Shown in pieces: positions 43,125 to 51,379 of a DNA stretch of 64,000 bases. Source of the DNA: JBFWVJ01 sp050246795. Its GTDB lineage: Bacteria; Patescibacteriota; Gracilibacteria; JAUYGZ01. Where the stretch lies: the NCBI GenBank assembly GCA_050246795.1, contig JBFWVJ010000002.1, positions 62,001 through 126,000 on the forward strand, written 5' to 3'. Both the position numbers and the translations under genes were made by a program. The notes beneath the pieces were generated by a model. It did no database searches and was not told the origin of the DNA. It saw only the letters and a list, made by a program, of their open reading frames with translations. How positions within the stretch are numbered: position 1 is the first letter of the stretch; every line of letters begins with the position of its first letter.

Positions 43125-46100
43125 CTAAACAAGTGATCCAAAATCTACTTCTTCATCGGTAGTCCCTTGATTTGAGTTCGCTTCTTGCTGCTGTGAAGGA
43201 TTGTTCTGTTGACCTGGTGCGAGTGCCGATGTGTCTTGACCTTGAGTCATTGCAATTGCCTGAACAGTCCCTTGATCCACTGCTTGACCTACTTTTCTTC
43301 TTGTAAGCCCGAGGAGTTTGATCGGGTCATGTTGTGACCAATTGCCACCTTCGAAATCTGACCCTACCTTTTCTTTGACTCTCTCGGCATCTTCCAAAAA
43401 TGGAAGGATCAAATCCGTGTAGACCTTTTCAGCGAGTTCGAGTCGAAGGATTGCCTGTCCGTGTACGCTTCCGAAAGCAACGGTTCGAGGTCCTAGAGAT
43501 TTCAACTTCGCGAGGAATTGAGCGACATGCCCGATGCTCGCCATTTCTTGACTCGCCATGACTTCAGCCATATCAGCGGATGTGTAGAGAGCTCGTTGAG
43601 CATCCAATAGTTTCGCTACCGCATTGACCATGGTCGTGAAGCGTTCTTCAGCTGCGTGGAGTTGAGCCCGTGCTTGTTTCCATTGGATGTTTTTTTCTTC
43701 CGCTTCTTTTGAAGCTCGCTGGAGCACGATGTCCATGTCTTTTTTCACAATCGCTTCTGCCCAGCTTCTGGCTTTTTTGCCAGCATTGCTGATCATGGAT
43801 TCTAGTGTCGGGATGGTTTCTTCATTGAGCTTTCGAAGCTGCTCTTCTTTTTTGGTCAATTCAGGATCGAGATCAACCTGTTGATTATTTGCATCATTAT
43901 TATCATCCTTCTTTACTTTGCTTACTCTTTTTGTATGATTACTTATCTCATTGGTAAGTTTATCTCGAAGTGCTGCTGTTTGTTCGAGCATTCTCAGGAC
44001 CTTCTGGAGAGGATTCTCCGGGTGCTGTCCTTCCAACAACTTTCGTACTTTGTCTTCAAAAGCTGTTCCTACCAATGCTTCTTCGGCTTTTGCGAGTGCT
44101 TCAGCACTAGCTCGAGCTTCTTCATCTCTTCGATTGACCAACGCTCGGCCTTTTTCGAGTTCGTTTTTGAACCCCTGCGCGTCCTGGCACATTTGAGATA
44201 CCGCTCGGATGACTTCCGTCAAGAGTTCGTTTACATCTCGGTCGATACGGCTCACGTCTCCGTGCAAGGTTTTGCTCACAACAGCTACTGCTGTTTGCAT
44301 GGAGCCTACCATTCTGGCAGCATCCTGTTCGAATCTCCGTTTTGTTTGTTGATCCGCTGAAGCAGGTACCAATGGAAGTAAGGCCGATCGCAGTCGGTTT
44401 TGTTCTTCTGCTAGGGTTAATACATTTTCAGCAGGGGCCTGAGGATCATTGAATTTGTCTTCATCAATTTTTGCAATATTTCCCTGAGCTGTCGCATTTT
44501 GGATAAGAGCCAAGGCCGCCATCGTATTTCTGCCGATATCTTCGGTTTTCAGCTCGAGTTGAGCTCCTACCGCAGCGGCTGTACGAGTCAACTGTTCGAG
44601 ATCTGAGAAGAATCTCGCAGCGGCTCCGGTCGCGAGATCCTGTACATCTGCCAATTGGTCACGAATGAGATCACAGAATCTCATGATCTTCCCCACCAAC
44701 ATTTCCACGTCAGAATAAATGCTTCGTTTCTCTGCATCAGATGCCTGTTCGGCTGCCATGATGGATCGTCCGATCTCCATCAGCTGTCCTGCTAATCGAT
44801 CTCGGTCGAATTGCATTTTTCGGTCTCGGAGCTCGATCTCCGCTCGATCTCTTGCCTCCTTGAGAGCGGCAAGCTGGAATTCAAGCGCTTCCTGGTGTAC
44901 ATTGCTCGCCAGCTTTTGATTTGTTTGATCCAAAAGATCAGTAAAGTACGTCGCTTTTCGACCCATCATTGTAATGACGGTGTTTTTCGGATTCCCAGCT
45001 TGCGCCAGCAATAACTGACGTAATTCTTCCGGCATGAATTCCAAGACCATCGGGGTGCTCAATGCTTCAGTTACATGGGATTCGCTCATTTTTTGGAGCT
45101 TCGCGATTTCCTTTCCAAGGCCGATCAGCATGGCTTTGGCCATCTGCTCATTTTCGTTCAACTGCCTAAACAGATCTCTTCCAGGACCATTGGGACCAAC
45201 AGCTGCTTTAAAATCTGCCTCATATGCTTTGAGTTCCGCTTTTTGTACATTTAATGTCCCTAAAACGGCACGCTTTTCATTTACCTTCTGTTCTTCATCA
45301 ATCAATTTTCCTTTTGCTTCGTGCAAAATAGAAGTCTGTGCCTCACCAATCGGTTCAAATTGCCACACCAAATCAACATTAGCTGTATTATTCTTCACCA
45401 CTTGATCAAACTGTACGTAAAACTTCTGTCGTGACAAGAGTTCCACCGAAGCTTCCAAAAGCTCTTTGATTTCCCGAATTAAAGCCACTTTTGCAGCAGC
45501 TGGCCTCATGTTTAAAAGTCCTGCTTTCAGGTTAACCGATGGGAATTGCTTCTGAAACTCAGCAACGATTTGTGCCGGCTCTTCAGACTTTTCAATCGCT
45601 GCAGTCACTGTGCTAAGCAGTTTTGTCGCTCTTTCGTAACTTACCTCCAGCGTGTGAATCAGATCTCCCATGTTCGTTTCACCTGATGCAGCCTTCTGGA
45701 CCTGCTGTCGAATACTGTCAAAGGGCATGAATTCTCCATCTGATATTTCTGGATCATCAAAGAAGTTCGTGCGAGATCCTACGCTTCCTTTTACTTTCGG
45801 ATTTACATGATCATTGATGGCCTTTTCTAGTTCCGCAAGCTCACCCTCCATTAACGGCTTCATTTCAGCTGCAAAGTCTACATGAGCCTGTGAAAGCTTT
45901 TTTTCTGCCTTTTGGATTTCTTGCGCAGCAAATTCAGGAGTTACCTGGTTTTCTCCACCTTTTTCGAGTAATTCAAGGGTTTTAATGGTCAGCTGAACTC
46001 GCTCAAAATCGATCCCTTCTTTCGACCCCGCCTTGAGAGGAGTGCTTTTTAATTTGCTCTTTAATTCCTCCAGGCTCGTGGCAGCATCTGCCAGCTGCTT

Positions 46101-46640
46101 TAAAGCCGGCCGGAGGTGTGCACCGTACATCACTTGCGCCTGAGCGAGGCGATCCTGATATTGGGTTTTTTCAGACTCTTTGTCAGCTACTTTCCGAGCT
46201 GCTTCTTCAAACGCCGCAAGCGCGGAAGGGGTCCCTTCGCTCTCGACTTCGGCTGCGATCATGTCTCTCATCCTCGGATCGATCACCAAATTTCCGACGA
46301 GGACATAGTCCTTTCGTCGCTTTTGATCAGCTCTTTCCTTTTCATTCACCTCCAACCCGGTCCCCAGTTTTTCATCCAATACATCCAAGAGCTTTTGTGC
46401 GCGTTCTTGCTCGGCTGCCAGCATGCTTAGACTGCCACCAGCATTCCATCGACTCTGCAGGTCTCTGACTCGTTTGCTGAGAGCCCCCACCGCAGCAGGC
46501 ACACTTTGCATCTCAGATTTGTATCTTCGACGACTTTCCGCGTGCTGTCCTGCCTGTTGGTCAGGGTTTTGAGAAGTCGGATTTCTATTGGGATCACCAG
46601 AGGAAGCATTATTTGATACAGATGGGTTTGATCGTGCCAT
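43125..46640 (-). CDS. Array gene M3: giant coiled-coil protein (1171 aa)
   Basis: An 1171-residue protein with no known domain and no membrane segment. The first 45 residues are Asn/Ser/Gln-rich and disordered; from about 50 to 1110 it is alpha-helical with multiple coiled-coil blocks (for example QERAQKLLDVLDEKLGTGLE; LAKAEEALVGTAFEDKVRKL); the last 55 residues are Gln/Asn-rich and acidic (PGQQNNPSQQQEANSNQG). Disordered polar ends on a helical rod suggest a scaffold or filament subunit. It is the first gene after a consensus promoter. Confidence 0.82.
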   Translation of the reverse strand: MARSNPSVSNNASSGDPNRNPTSQNPDQQAGQHAESRRRYKSEMQSVPAAVGALSKRVRDLQSRWNAGGSLSMLAAEQERAQKLLDVLDEKLGTGLEVNEKERADQKRRKDYVLVGNLVIDPRMRDMIAAEVESEGTPSALAAFEEAARKVADKESEKTQYQDRLAQAQVMYGAHLRPALKQLADAATSLEELKSKLKSTPLKAGSKEGIDFERVQLTIKTLELLEKGGENQVTPEFAAQEIQKAEKKLSQAHVDFAAEMKPLMEGELAELEKAINDHVNPKVKGSVGSRTNFFDDPEISDGEFMPFDSIRQQVQKAASGETNMGDLIHTLEVSYERATKLLSTVTAAIEKSEEPAQIVAEFQKQFPSVNLKAGLLNMRPAAAKVALIREIKELLEASVELLSRQKFYVQFDQVVKNNTANVDLVWQFEPIGEAQTSILHEAKGKLIDEEQKVNEKRAVLGTLNVQKAELKAYEADFKAAVGPNGPGRDLFRQLNENEQMAKAMLIGLGKEIAKLQKMSESHVTEALSTPMVLEFMPEELRQLLLAQAGNPKNTVITMMGRKATYFTDLLDQTNQKLASNVHQEALEFQLAALKEARDRAEIELRDRKMQFDRDRLAGQLMEIGRSIMAAEQASDAEKRSIYSDVEMLVGKIMRFCDLIRDQLADVQDLATGAAARFFSDLEQLTRTAAAVGAQLELKTEDIGRNTMAALALIQNATAQGNIAKIDEDKFNDPQAPAENVLTLAEEQNRLRSALLPLVPASADQQTKRRFEQDAARMVGSMQTAVAVVSKTLHGDVSRIDRDVNELLTEVIRAVSQMCQDAQGFKNELEKGRALVNRRDEEARASAEALAKAEEALVGTAFEDKVRKLLEGQHPENPLQKVLRMLEQTAALRDKLTNEISNHTKRVSKVKKDDNNDANNQQVDLDPELTKKEEQLRKLNEETIPTLESMISNAGKKARSWAEAIVKKDMDIVLQRASKEAEEKNIQWKQARAQLHAAEERFTTMVNAVAKLLDAQRALYTSADMAEVMASQEMASIGHVAQFLAKLKSLGPRTVAFGSVHGQAILRLELAEKVYTDLILPFLEDAERVKEKVGSDFEGGNWSQHDPIKLLGLTRRKVGQAVDQGTVQAIAMTQGQDTSALAPGQQNNPSQQQEANSNQGTTDEEVDFGSLV

Positions 46641-46683
46641 AGGAAAGAAAATTATAAATGGGTGAAGTTTTTGTTAGGCGTGT

Positions 46684-46711
46684 ATTATAATGCTAATTTA
46701 AAAATTGTCAA
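46684..46711 (-). promoter_or_regulatory. Consensus promoter for array gene M3
   Basis: On the minus strand: TTGACA (46706-46711), 16-bp spacer, TATAAT (46684-46689), both perfect matches. The M3 ATG lies 44 bp downstream of the -10. M3-M6 are thus a separate unit from M1-M2. Confidence 0.8.
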
Positions 46712-46738
46712 TACTTATTGTTGATAAATGGTTCAGTC

Positions 46739-49720
46739 TTAGGTCACTGGATTTCCATCCATGTCGAACAAGATACCCTCAAAGGTACCGCTACTCGCAA
46801 TATCGACTGAACCGGCTGGCGCGGGTGAAACTGAAGGAGCTGTTGGAGGAGGTGAGGTGGGAGTAGGTGCACCGAGTGCTCCCGTACCAGTCAATCCCGC
46901 AGGACTCATATTAAATCTCAGAACATCAAGCGTCAGCATGACATACGGCAATCGATGTCGAATGGAAGGATCATCAATTGATTTACCATCGATTTGGATA
47001 CTCCCACCAGCATTCGTGATCCCTCGGGCGGGTCTCAAATCCCTCCCGGAGTCGCCCTCTAATTTATTAATCTTGGTGATATCAGCAACCGTAGCAAACT
47101 TTAAAATAGCTTGAAGATCAGCTTTGATGTCTCTTTTGACCGCTTCCAAGCTCCGGAAGAAATAGTCTTCAGGTGCCAATTTGGCACTCCTAGCAGTAGG
47201 ACCTGTGGTGCTAAAATCAAAAGGAATCGTAATGATATGGTCTTCCATGAGCTTTAACACTTGAACTAAAAGCCCTCTATCGTCATCACGTTTGAGAGCA
47301 TTGAGAAATGCTTCTGGGTCGCTAAAATGGTTACTTTTGATCGAATTGAATTCTGAAGAGAATGAACGCCCTCCTATAAGTCCGTCCTTTTTAAGGAAAT
47401 CCAGAGCAAGCTCTAATCGTTCTGGATGATGAAGGATGGTCTCCACCGCACCATCCAATCCCTTCGCAGTTGGGAATGCCTCTATTTTCTCTAAGAGATC
47501 GATCGCTTCGAATTTCTTCACATCGGCGAAGTCCACCACGCGTGACGGGCCATAAACGGCTCCACGACGCTTCAAATGTCTCAAAAACTGTGTCAAAAGA
47601 CTTCGCTGAGCAGGGTTGCAGAGCTCCCCGTATTCATCAAAGCTGCTCACCAGGGAGGCATCGGGAAGTGGTGAAATATCGAATGGATCTCCCTTATCAT
47701 CTCGAATTTCAACCGAGGTGATTTGACCGAAATCGTTCTGAAATGCGGTTTTAATATTGCTCGAAAGGGAACTGTAGACCGCTTTTGCTTCGTTTTTCAA
47801 TCGTTCGGTGACTTGTTCGGATTTTTCGACAGTTCCATTTGCTTGCATGACGTAGGATGGAGAAGGACCTGAAATTGCGTCAACCATGGTGCGGATCAGG
47901 CGAACTTCAATGAGATTTAAACCTCTATTTACCAGGCCAATTAATTCATTTCCCGTTCGAAAGTCTTTCGGAAAAAGAGCTTTTAGATCAATTTCTTCTG
48001 CTCCATCTACTTCACCCATCACATTTCTCGCAAGTTCTCGCAGTGTTTGAGCATTGAGAAGTGCAGTAGAAAATGGGGCACCAAGAGCTAGAATAGCTAT
48101 CATTTGGGATGTTAAGGTACCAGATGTTGAAGAAATTTCTTTATTTGCATCAAGTATTAATTTCCTGATGTCAGGATAGAGAATGCTCTTGTAATCGGGT
48201 TTACCGGCCAATTGTGCTATATTTTGCATTACTTTGTAGAGAGAGGGGGCAGCATCTTTAAGACCCGCAAATGATCCAGCCAACTCTTTTGGTTCTGAGG
48301 AGGGGGTTCTGCCATTAAAAAATCGAGTAGCTACTCCCAATTGTTTTCTTGAGAGTTTCCATACATCAGATCGAATATCTTCATAGTGCAGACTCCCCAA
48401 TTCTTTTTGGGCTTCCTTTGTCTTTTGATCCGTTGTGGCGCTAAAATTTTTATAGGCTTTGTCAATCCCCTCATCGTTCGAATCGTTCCAAAACCTCTGC
48501 AAGTCTTCTAGTGAAATATTCGCCGAACCGCTGTCTTTCATCTTCTTGTAGCTTTCGATGTGAGCCGTCAGGTAGCGTTGGATCTCTTTGAGTTTTTGCT
48601 GAGATTTAAGCTGTTCATCGAGCTCCATTTGCTTATCAATATACCTCTGGTCTGTTGTTAACACCCCGTCTGCAACCAGTGTTGCCAAATCTCTCTGCAG
48701 AGTTTGAATTTGAAATTCAGACCATTCCAATTGTTTGTTAACAAGATTCCGTCCTTTTTCAAAGCTTTTTATCTCATTCCCAAGTTTTTCATTGTGAGTA
48801 TCCAATCGCCCTTTGACATCATCAAAATTCGATTCACTTGCCAAGGCTTCCTGTGTGGCTTTTCTCAGGCCACCTCTAACAAACGCTCGTAATTTTCTTG
48901 ATTGATTGCGTACATAATTAATTCCTTTTCCGGTCCCAAAAACTATCTCAGGCAATGCACCAATTCCCACAAAGGCAGCGGTCGTTACCCCGGGAGCTAA
49001 CGCCAGCAGTCCTCCTGATAAATAGGTGGCAGTTGCGATACCTCCGACGGCAATGAGCTTGGTGAAATTGTTTCTAAGGACACTCTTCCACACTCCATGC
49101 TGATCATCGAGCCATTTGTTACTGATCTGCATATTTTCATGTTCTTTTTGAAGGCGGGCAAGTTCTTCCTTTTTTAGATCAAGGATAAATTGTTTGCTTT
49201 CGAATTCTTGTCGAGTTTTTACGTATTTCGTGATTTTACTATCTTCCATCCCAGCAGTAGTGGCAAATTCTTTGAGAGCATCTTTCACATCATCAGAAAG
49301 ACCACTATCTGAGATAGCGGTCAGTAATTTAGTTTTGATATCCGAAAAATCGATTCTCGCTGACTTCGAAAGAAGCTTTAATTCGGCTAATGTTTCATCG
49401 TTTCCTAATTTTTGTAGTTGTGTGAACAGTTCTGCATTTTTTTTGACTCTTGACCTCTGTAATTCTGCGCTGTCTTTGGGAGGATTAGGATCATCAGGAT
49501 ATGCACGGATGTATTGGACGGTCGTTGTTATTTTTGCGAGGGCAGCTAATTCCTGGGCAATGCCTTCAGCACCGGTTGGTTTTCCACCCTGCAGAATTCT
49601 TTCAGGCTTTTCTAAACCCTCGGTCTCCTTGAGAACACTCGGTTCACTTCCGTCTGAAGTGCGGAGATACAGAAAGCGATGGGGGAGTAGATTGATTTTT
49701 TGGAATTTATGCATTTCCAT
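46739..49720 (-). CDS. Array gene M2: giant (993 aa) coiled-coil membrane protein, paralogue of P2
   Basis: Same design as P2: N-terminal HRFLYLR motif (14-20), helical region to about 210, Gly/Ala-rich hydrophobic pair at about 212-262 (IAVGGIATATYLSGGLLALA), then a coiled coil (QIQTLQRDLATLVADGVLTT) and a helical domain with LKDAAPSLYKVMQNIAQLAG matching LSNTAPKLYQTLKALAAL in P2. It lacks the three beta-sandwich repeats and ends with a Pro/Ser/Thr-rich linker (GAPTPTSPPPTAPSVSPAPA) and IASSGTFEGILFDMDG. The predicted topology is a membrane hairpin with large flanking domains. It overlaps M1 by 14 bp. Confidence 0.82.
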   Translation of the reverse strand: MEMHKFQKINLLPHRFLYLRTSDGSEPSVLKETEGLEKPERILQGGKPTGAEGIAQELAALAKITTTVQYIRAYPDDPNPPKDSAELQRSRVKKNAELFTQLQKLGNDETLAELKLLSKSARIDFSDIKTKLLTAISDSGLSDDVKDALKEFATTAGMEDSKITKYVKTRQEFESKQFILDLKKEELARLQKEHENMQISNKWLDDQHGVWKSVLRNNFTKLIAVGGIATATYLSGGLLALAPGVTTAAFVGIGALPEIVFGTGKGINYVRNQSRKLRAFVRGGLRKATQEALASESNFDDVKGRLDTHNEKLGNEIKSFEKGRNLVNKQLEWSEFQIQTLQRDLATLVADGVLTTDQRYIDKQMELDEQLKSQQKLKEIQRYLTAHIESYKKMKDSGSANISLEDLQRFWNDSNDEGIDKAYKNFSATTDQKTKEAQKELGSLHYEDIRSDVWKLSRKQLGVATRFFNGRTPSSEPKELAGSFAGLKDAAPSLYKVMQNIAQLAGKPDYKSILYPDIRKLILDANKEISSTSGTLTSQMIAILALGAPFSTALLNAQTLRELARNVMGEVDGAEEIDLKALFPKDFRTGNELIGLVNRGLNLIEVRLIRTMVDAISGPSPSYVMQANGTVEKSEQVTERLKNEAKAVYSSLSSNIKTAFQNDFGQITSVEIRDDKGDPFDISPLPDASLVSSFDEYGELCNPAQRSLLTQFLRHLKRRGAVYGPSRVVDFADVKKFEAIDLLEKIEAFPTAKGLDGAVETILHHPERLELALDFLKKDGLIGGRSFSSEFNSIKSNHFSDPEAFLNALKRDDDRGLLVQVLKLMEDHIITIPFDFSTTGPTARSAKLAPEDYFFRSLEAVKRDIKADLQAILKFATVADITKINKLEGDSGRDLRPARGITNAGGSIQIDGKSIDDPSIRHRLPYVMLTLDVLRFNMSPAGLTGTGALGAPTPTSPPPTAPSVSPAPAGSVDIASSGTFEGILFDMDGNPVT

Positions 49721-50141
49721 TTTTTTTCTTTAATATTTGTTTGATATTTTCTATTTCTTTGGCTTCCGAGTCTTTCATTTGCTGCTCTATTTCTGCCTTG
49801 GCCTTTTCAAATAGGTTCGAACGAACTTCATTTGCTTGTTGAATGGCATCTGGGGTGAGTTGAATGACCCTTTCCGCCAACTCAGCCTGACTTTTTTCCA
49901 TAGCCTCTATTTCTGCACGAATGGCGTCTATGTTTTTCTGTTTTGAATTCAGTTTTTCATGGATTTTTCGTTGCATTTCATCGAAGAGCTCATAGGTAAA
50001 TGTGCCTTGTGCAAGCGTCGTGAGATAGAAGAGCTTGTCCGTTTGCGGAAGCGATGAATGTTGAACCTCCTGCATTAATAGTCCAATATCTTGGGCAGTT
50101 ATGATTGATGGGCTTATGTGATTTTTATTTTTTGTATCCAT
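49707..50141 (-). CDS. Array gene M1: small coiled-coil protein (144 aa), paralogue of P1
   Basis: Matches P1 across the helical block (IGLLMQEVQHSSLPQTDKLF then YLTTLAQGTFTYE) and the coiled coil (EIEAMEKSQAELAERVIQLT-type LTPDA). As in the plus array, it opens its operon and sits directly before the giant gene, so a pair of small and giant proteins is the conserved core of the system. Its promoter (TTGTAA-17-TATAAT) faces that of the 50279 gene. Confidence 0.85.
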   Translation of the reverse strand: MDTKNKNHISPSIITAQDIGLLMQEVQHSSLPQTDKLFYLTTLAQGTFTYELFDEMQRKIHEKLNSKQKNIDAIRAEIEAMEKSQAELAERVIQLTPDAIQQANEVRSNLFEKAKAEIEQQMKDSEAKEIENIKQILKKKNGNA

Positions 50142-50161
50142 TTTTTAAATAACATCATGTA

Positions 50162-50251
50162 ATTATACCAAAAAATGACTCTTTTTACAATCAACTGACT
50201 TGTTTGGACATCTGTAACAGATGTTGACAAAATCAATTTATTATGTATTAT
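50162..50251. promoter_or_regulatory. Divergent promoters with a shared palindromic operator
   Basis: Minus strand: TTGTAA (50185-50190), 17-bp spacer, TATAAT (50162-50167) for M1. Plus strand: TTGACA (50224-50229), 16-bp spacer, TATTAT (50246-50251) for the 50279 gene. Between and touching the plus -35 is ACATCTG-TAA-CAGATGT (50208-50224), a perfect 7-bp dyad that suits a dimeric repressor or activator acting on both genes. Confidence 0.65.
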
Positions 50252-50278
50252 GCACTCCAGTATTTTTAAACATTCAAT

Positions 50279-51367
50279 ATGAATACCTCTCCAGAAGCTT
50301 CAAACGGCCCGAAAGAAATTAGTAGAAGACGGGTTGAAGCCAAGCGTGACCTGAATTATCCACTTATTACCGCTGTTGGTTTGTCAGTGGCGGGACTGAT
50401 CGGTGGTGGTGCCTACGCAACCAAAAATTATCTGGAAGCCAGAGAGCAACAAGCTATCGCCGCCAAAGCCAAAGAAGAGGCCGATGCGAAACTCGCCCAT
50501 GAACGTGCGGTCGAGCTCACCAAAGCACAGTCTCTGGCCGAAATCGCTCGGTTGACGTCGGCGACTGAGGCGGCTATCAATAGTCAAACCATTGCCGAAA
50601 ATCAGGCACTTCTAGAAACTGCTAAAAGAAAAGAGGCCAGCCGAGGTCGGTCTGAAGGTGCTGCCTGGGTGAATGTTTTGGAAGTGCTTCCTGAGAACTT
50701 CGATGAAGCCCTGCGAATTGAAACTTCCCAACGAAGAGAAACCGTACAGGTTGATGCTCTTCGAGAAGCTTACACGACCGGCTTCCAAGAAGGAGCTCTC
50801 ACTCAAGCACAGACCCGACGTGCTGAAGAATTGGCTCTGAAGGAACGTCTGGAAAAAGAAAAACTGGCTGGAGAACTCCAGGTGAGCCGAGAAGCTCAGG
50901 ATCGACTTACCGGCGAATTGACCAGAGCAGGTGTCGAATTGGAAAACGCGAAGAAGATCGCTGCGGGAGACTATAGTGTACTCGGCGACAATGCCAAAAA
51001 TGTGCTCATCAGCTTCTTCGAAAAAGAAATTCCTGAATTCCGAGAAGCACTGACTCCAGAAGAATATCAAGCCATGGTCGATCATACCGCTGGAGGCTGC
51101 CGTGCGTCCCAAGGACCGAATTGTACTAGCTGCAACAACATCGTCATGTTTGAAGAAAGCTATCTTGCTGCTGATGATGCTCGCAAGACAAAATTTGCTT
51201 CCATCCGACTTGATGGGAAAATCACCCACGTCCCGAATCTCGATCCACTCACGACCCCTTACGTTAACTTTTCTAAGATCGTGGCGGCTTGCTACCCAGA
51301 TGATCCAGAGAAAGCCAAAGGTGTCCGGCAGTTCGCAGCTGCTCTCCTCGAAGCACGGAATCGATAA
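50279..51367 (+). CDS. Membrane-anchored coiled-coil protein with Cys cluster (362 aa)
   Basis: Unrecognised. One membrane helix (about 28-48, LITAVGLSVAGLIGGGAYAT) after a short basic N-terminus; coiled coil about 50-110 and 190-240 (RRAEELALKERLEKEKLAGE); globular C-terminal third with three cysteines in GGCRASQGPNCTSCNN (C-x7-C-x2-C), possibly a metal site or disulfides, and a fourth in ACYPDDPE. By topology the Cys part could be outside the cell. It is divergent from M1 across a shared palindrome, so it is likely co-regulated with the minus array and part of the same system. Confidence 0.75.
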   Translation: MNTSPEASNGPKEISRRRVEAKRDLNYPLITAVGLSVAGLIGGGAYATKNYLEAREQQAIAAKAKEEADAKLAHERAVELTKAQSLAEIARLTSATEAAINSQTIAENQALLETAKRKEASRGRSEGAAWVNVLEVLPENFDEALRIETSQRRETVQVDALREAYTTGFQEGALTQAQTRRAEELALKERLEKEKLAGELQVSREAQDRLTGELTRAGVELENAKKIAAGDYSVLGDNAKNVLISFFEKEIPEFREALTPEEYQAMVDHTAGGCRASQGPNCTSCNNIVMFEESYLAADDARKTKFASIRLDGKITHVPNLDPLTTPYVNFSKIVAACYPDDPEKAKGVRQFAAALLEARNR

Positions 51368-51379
51368 TGATTTCTGAGT

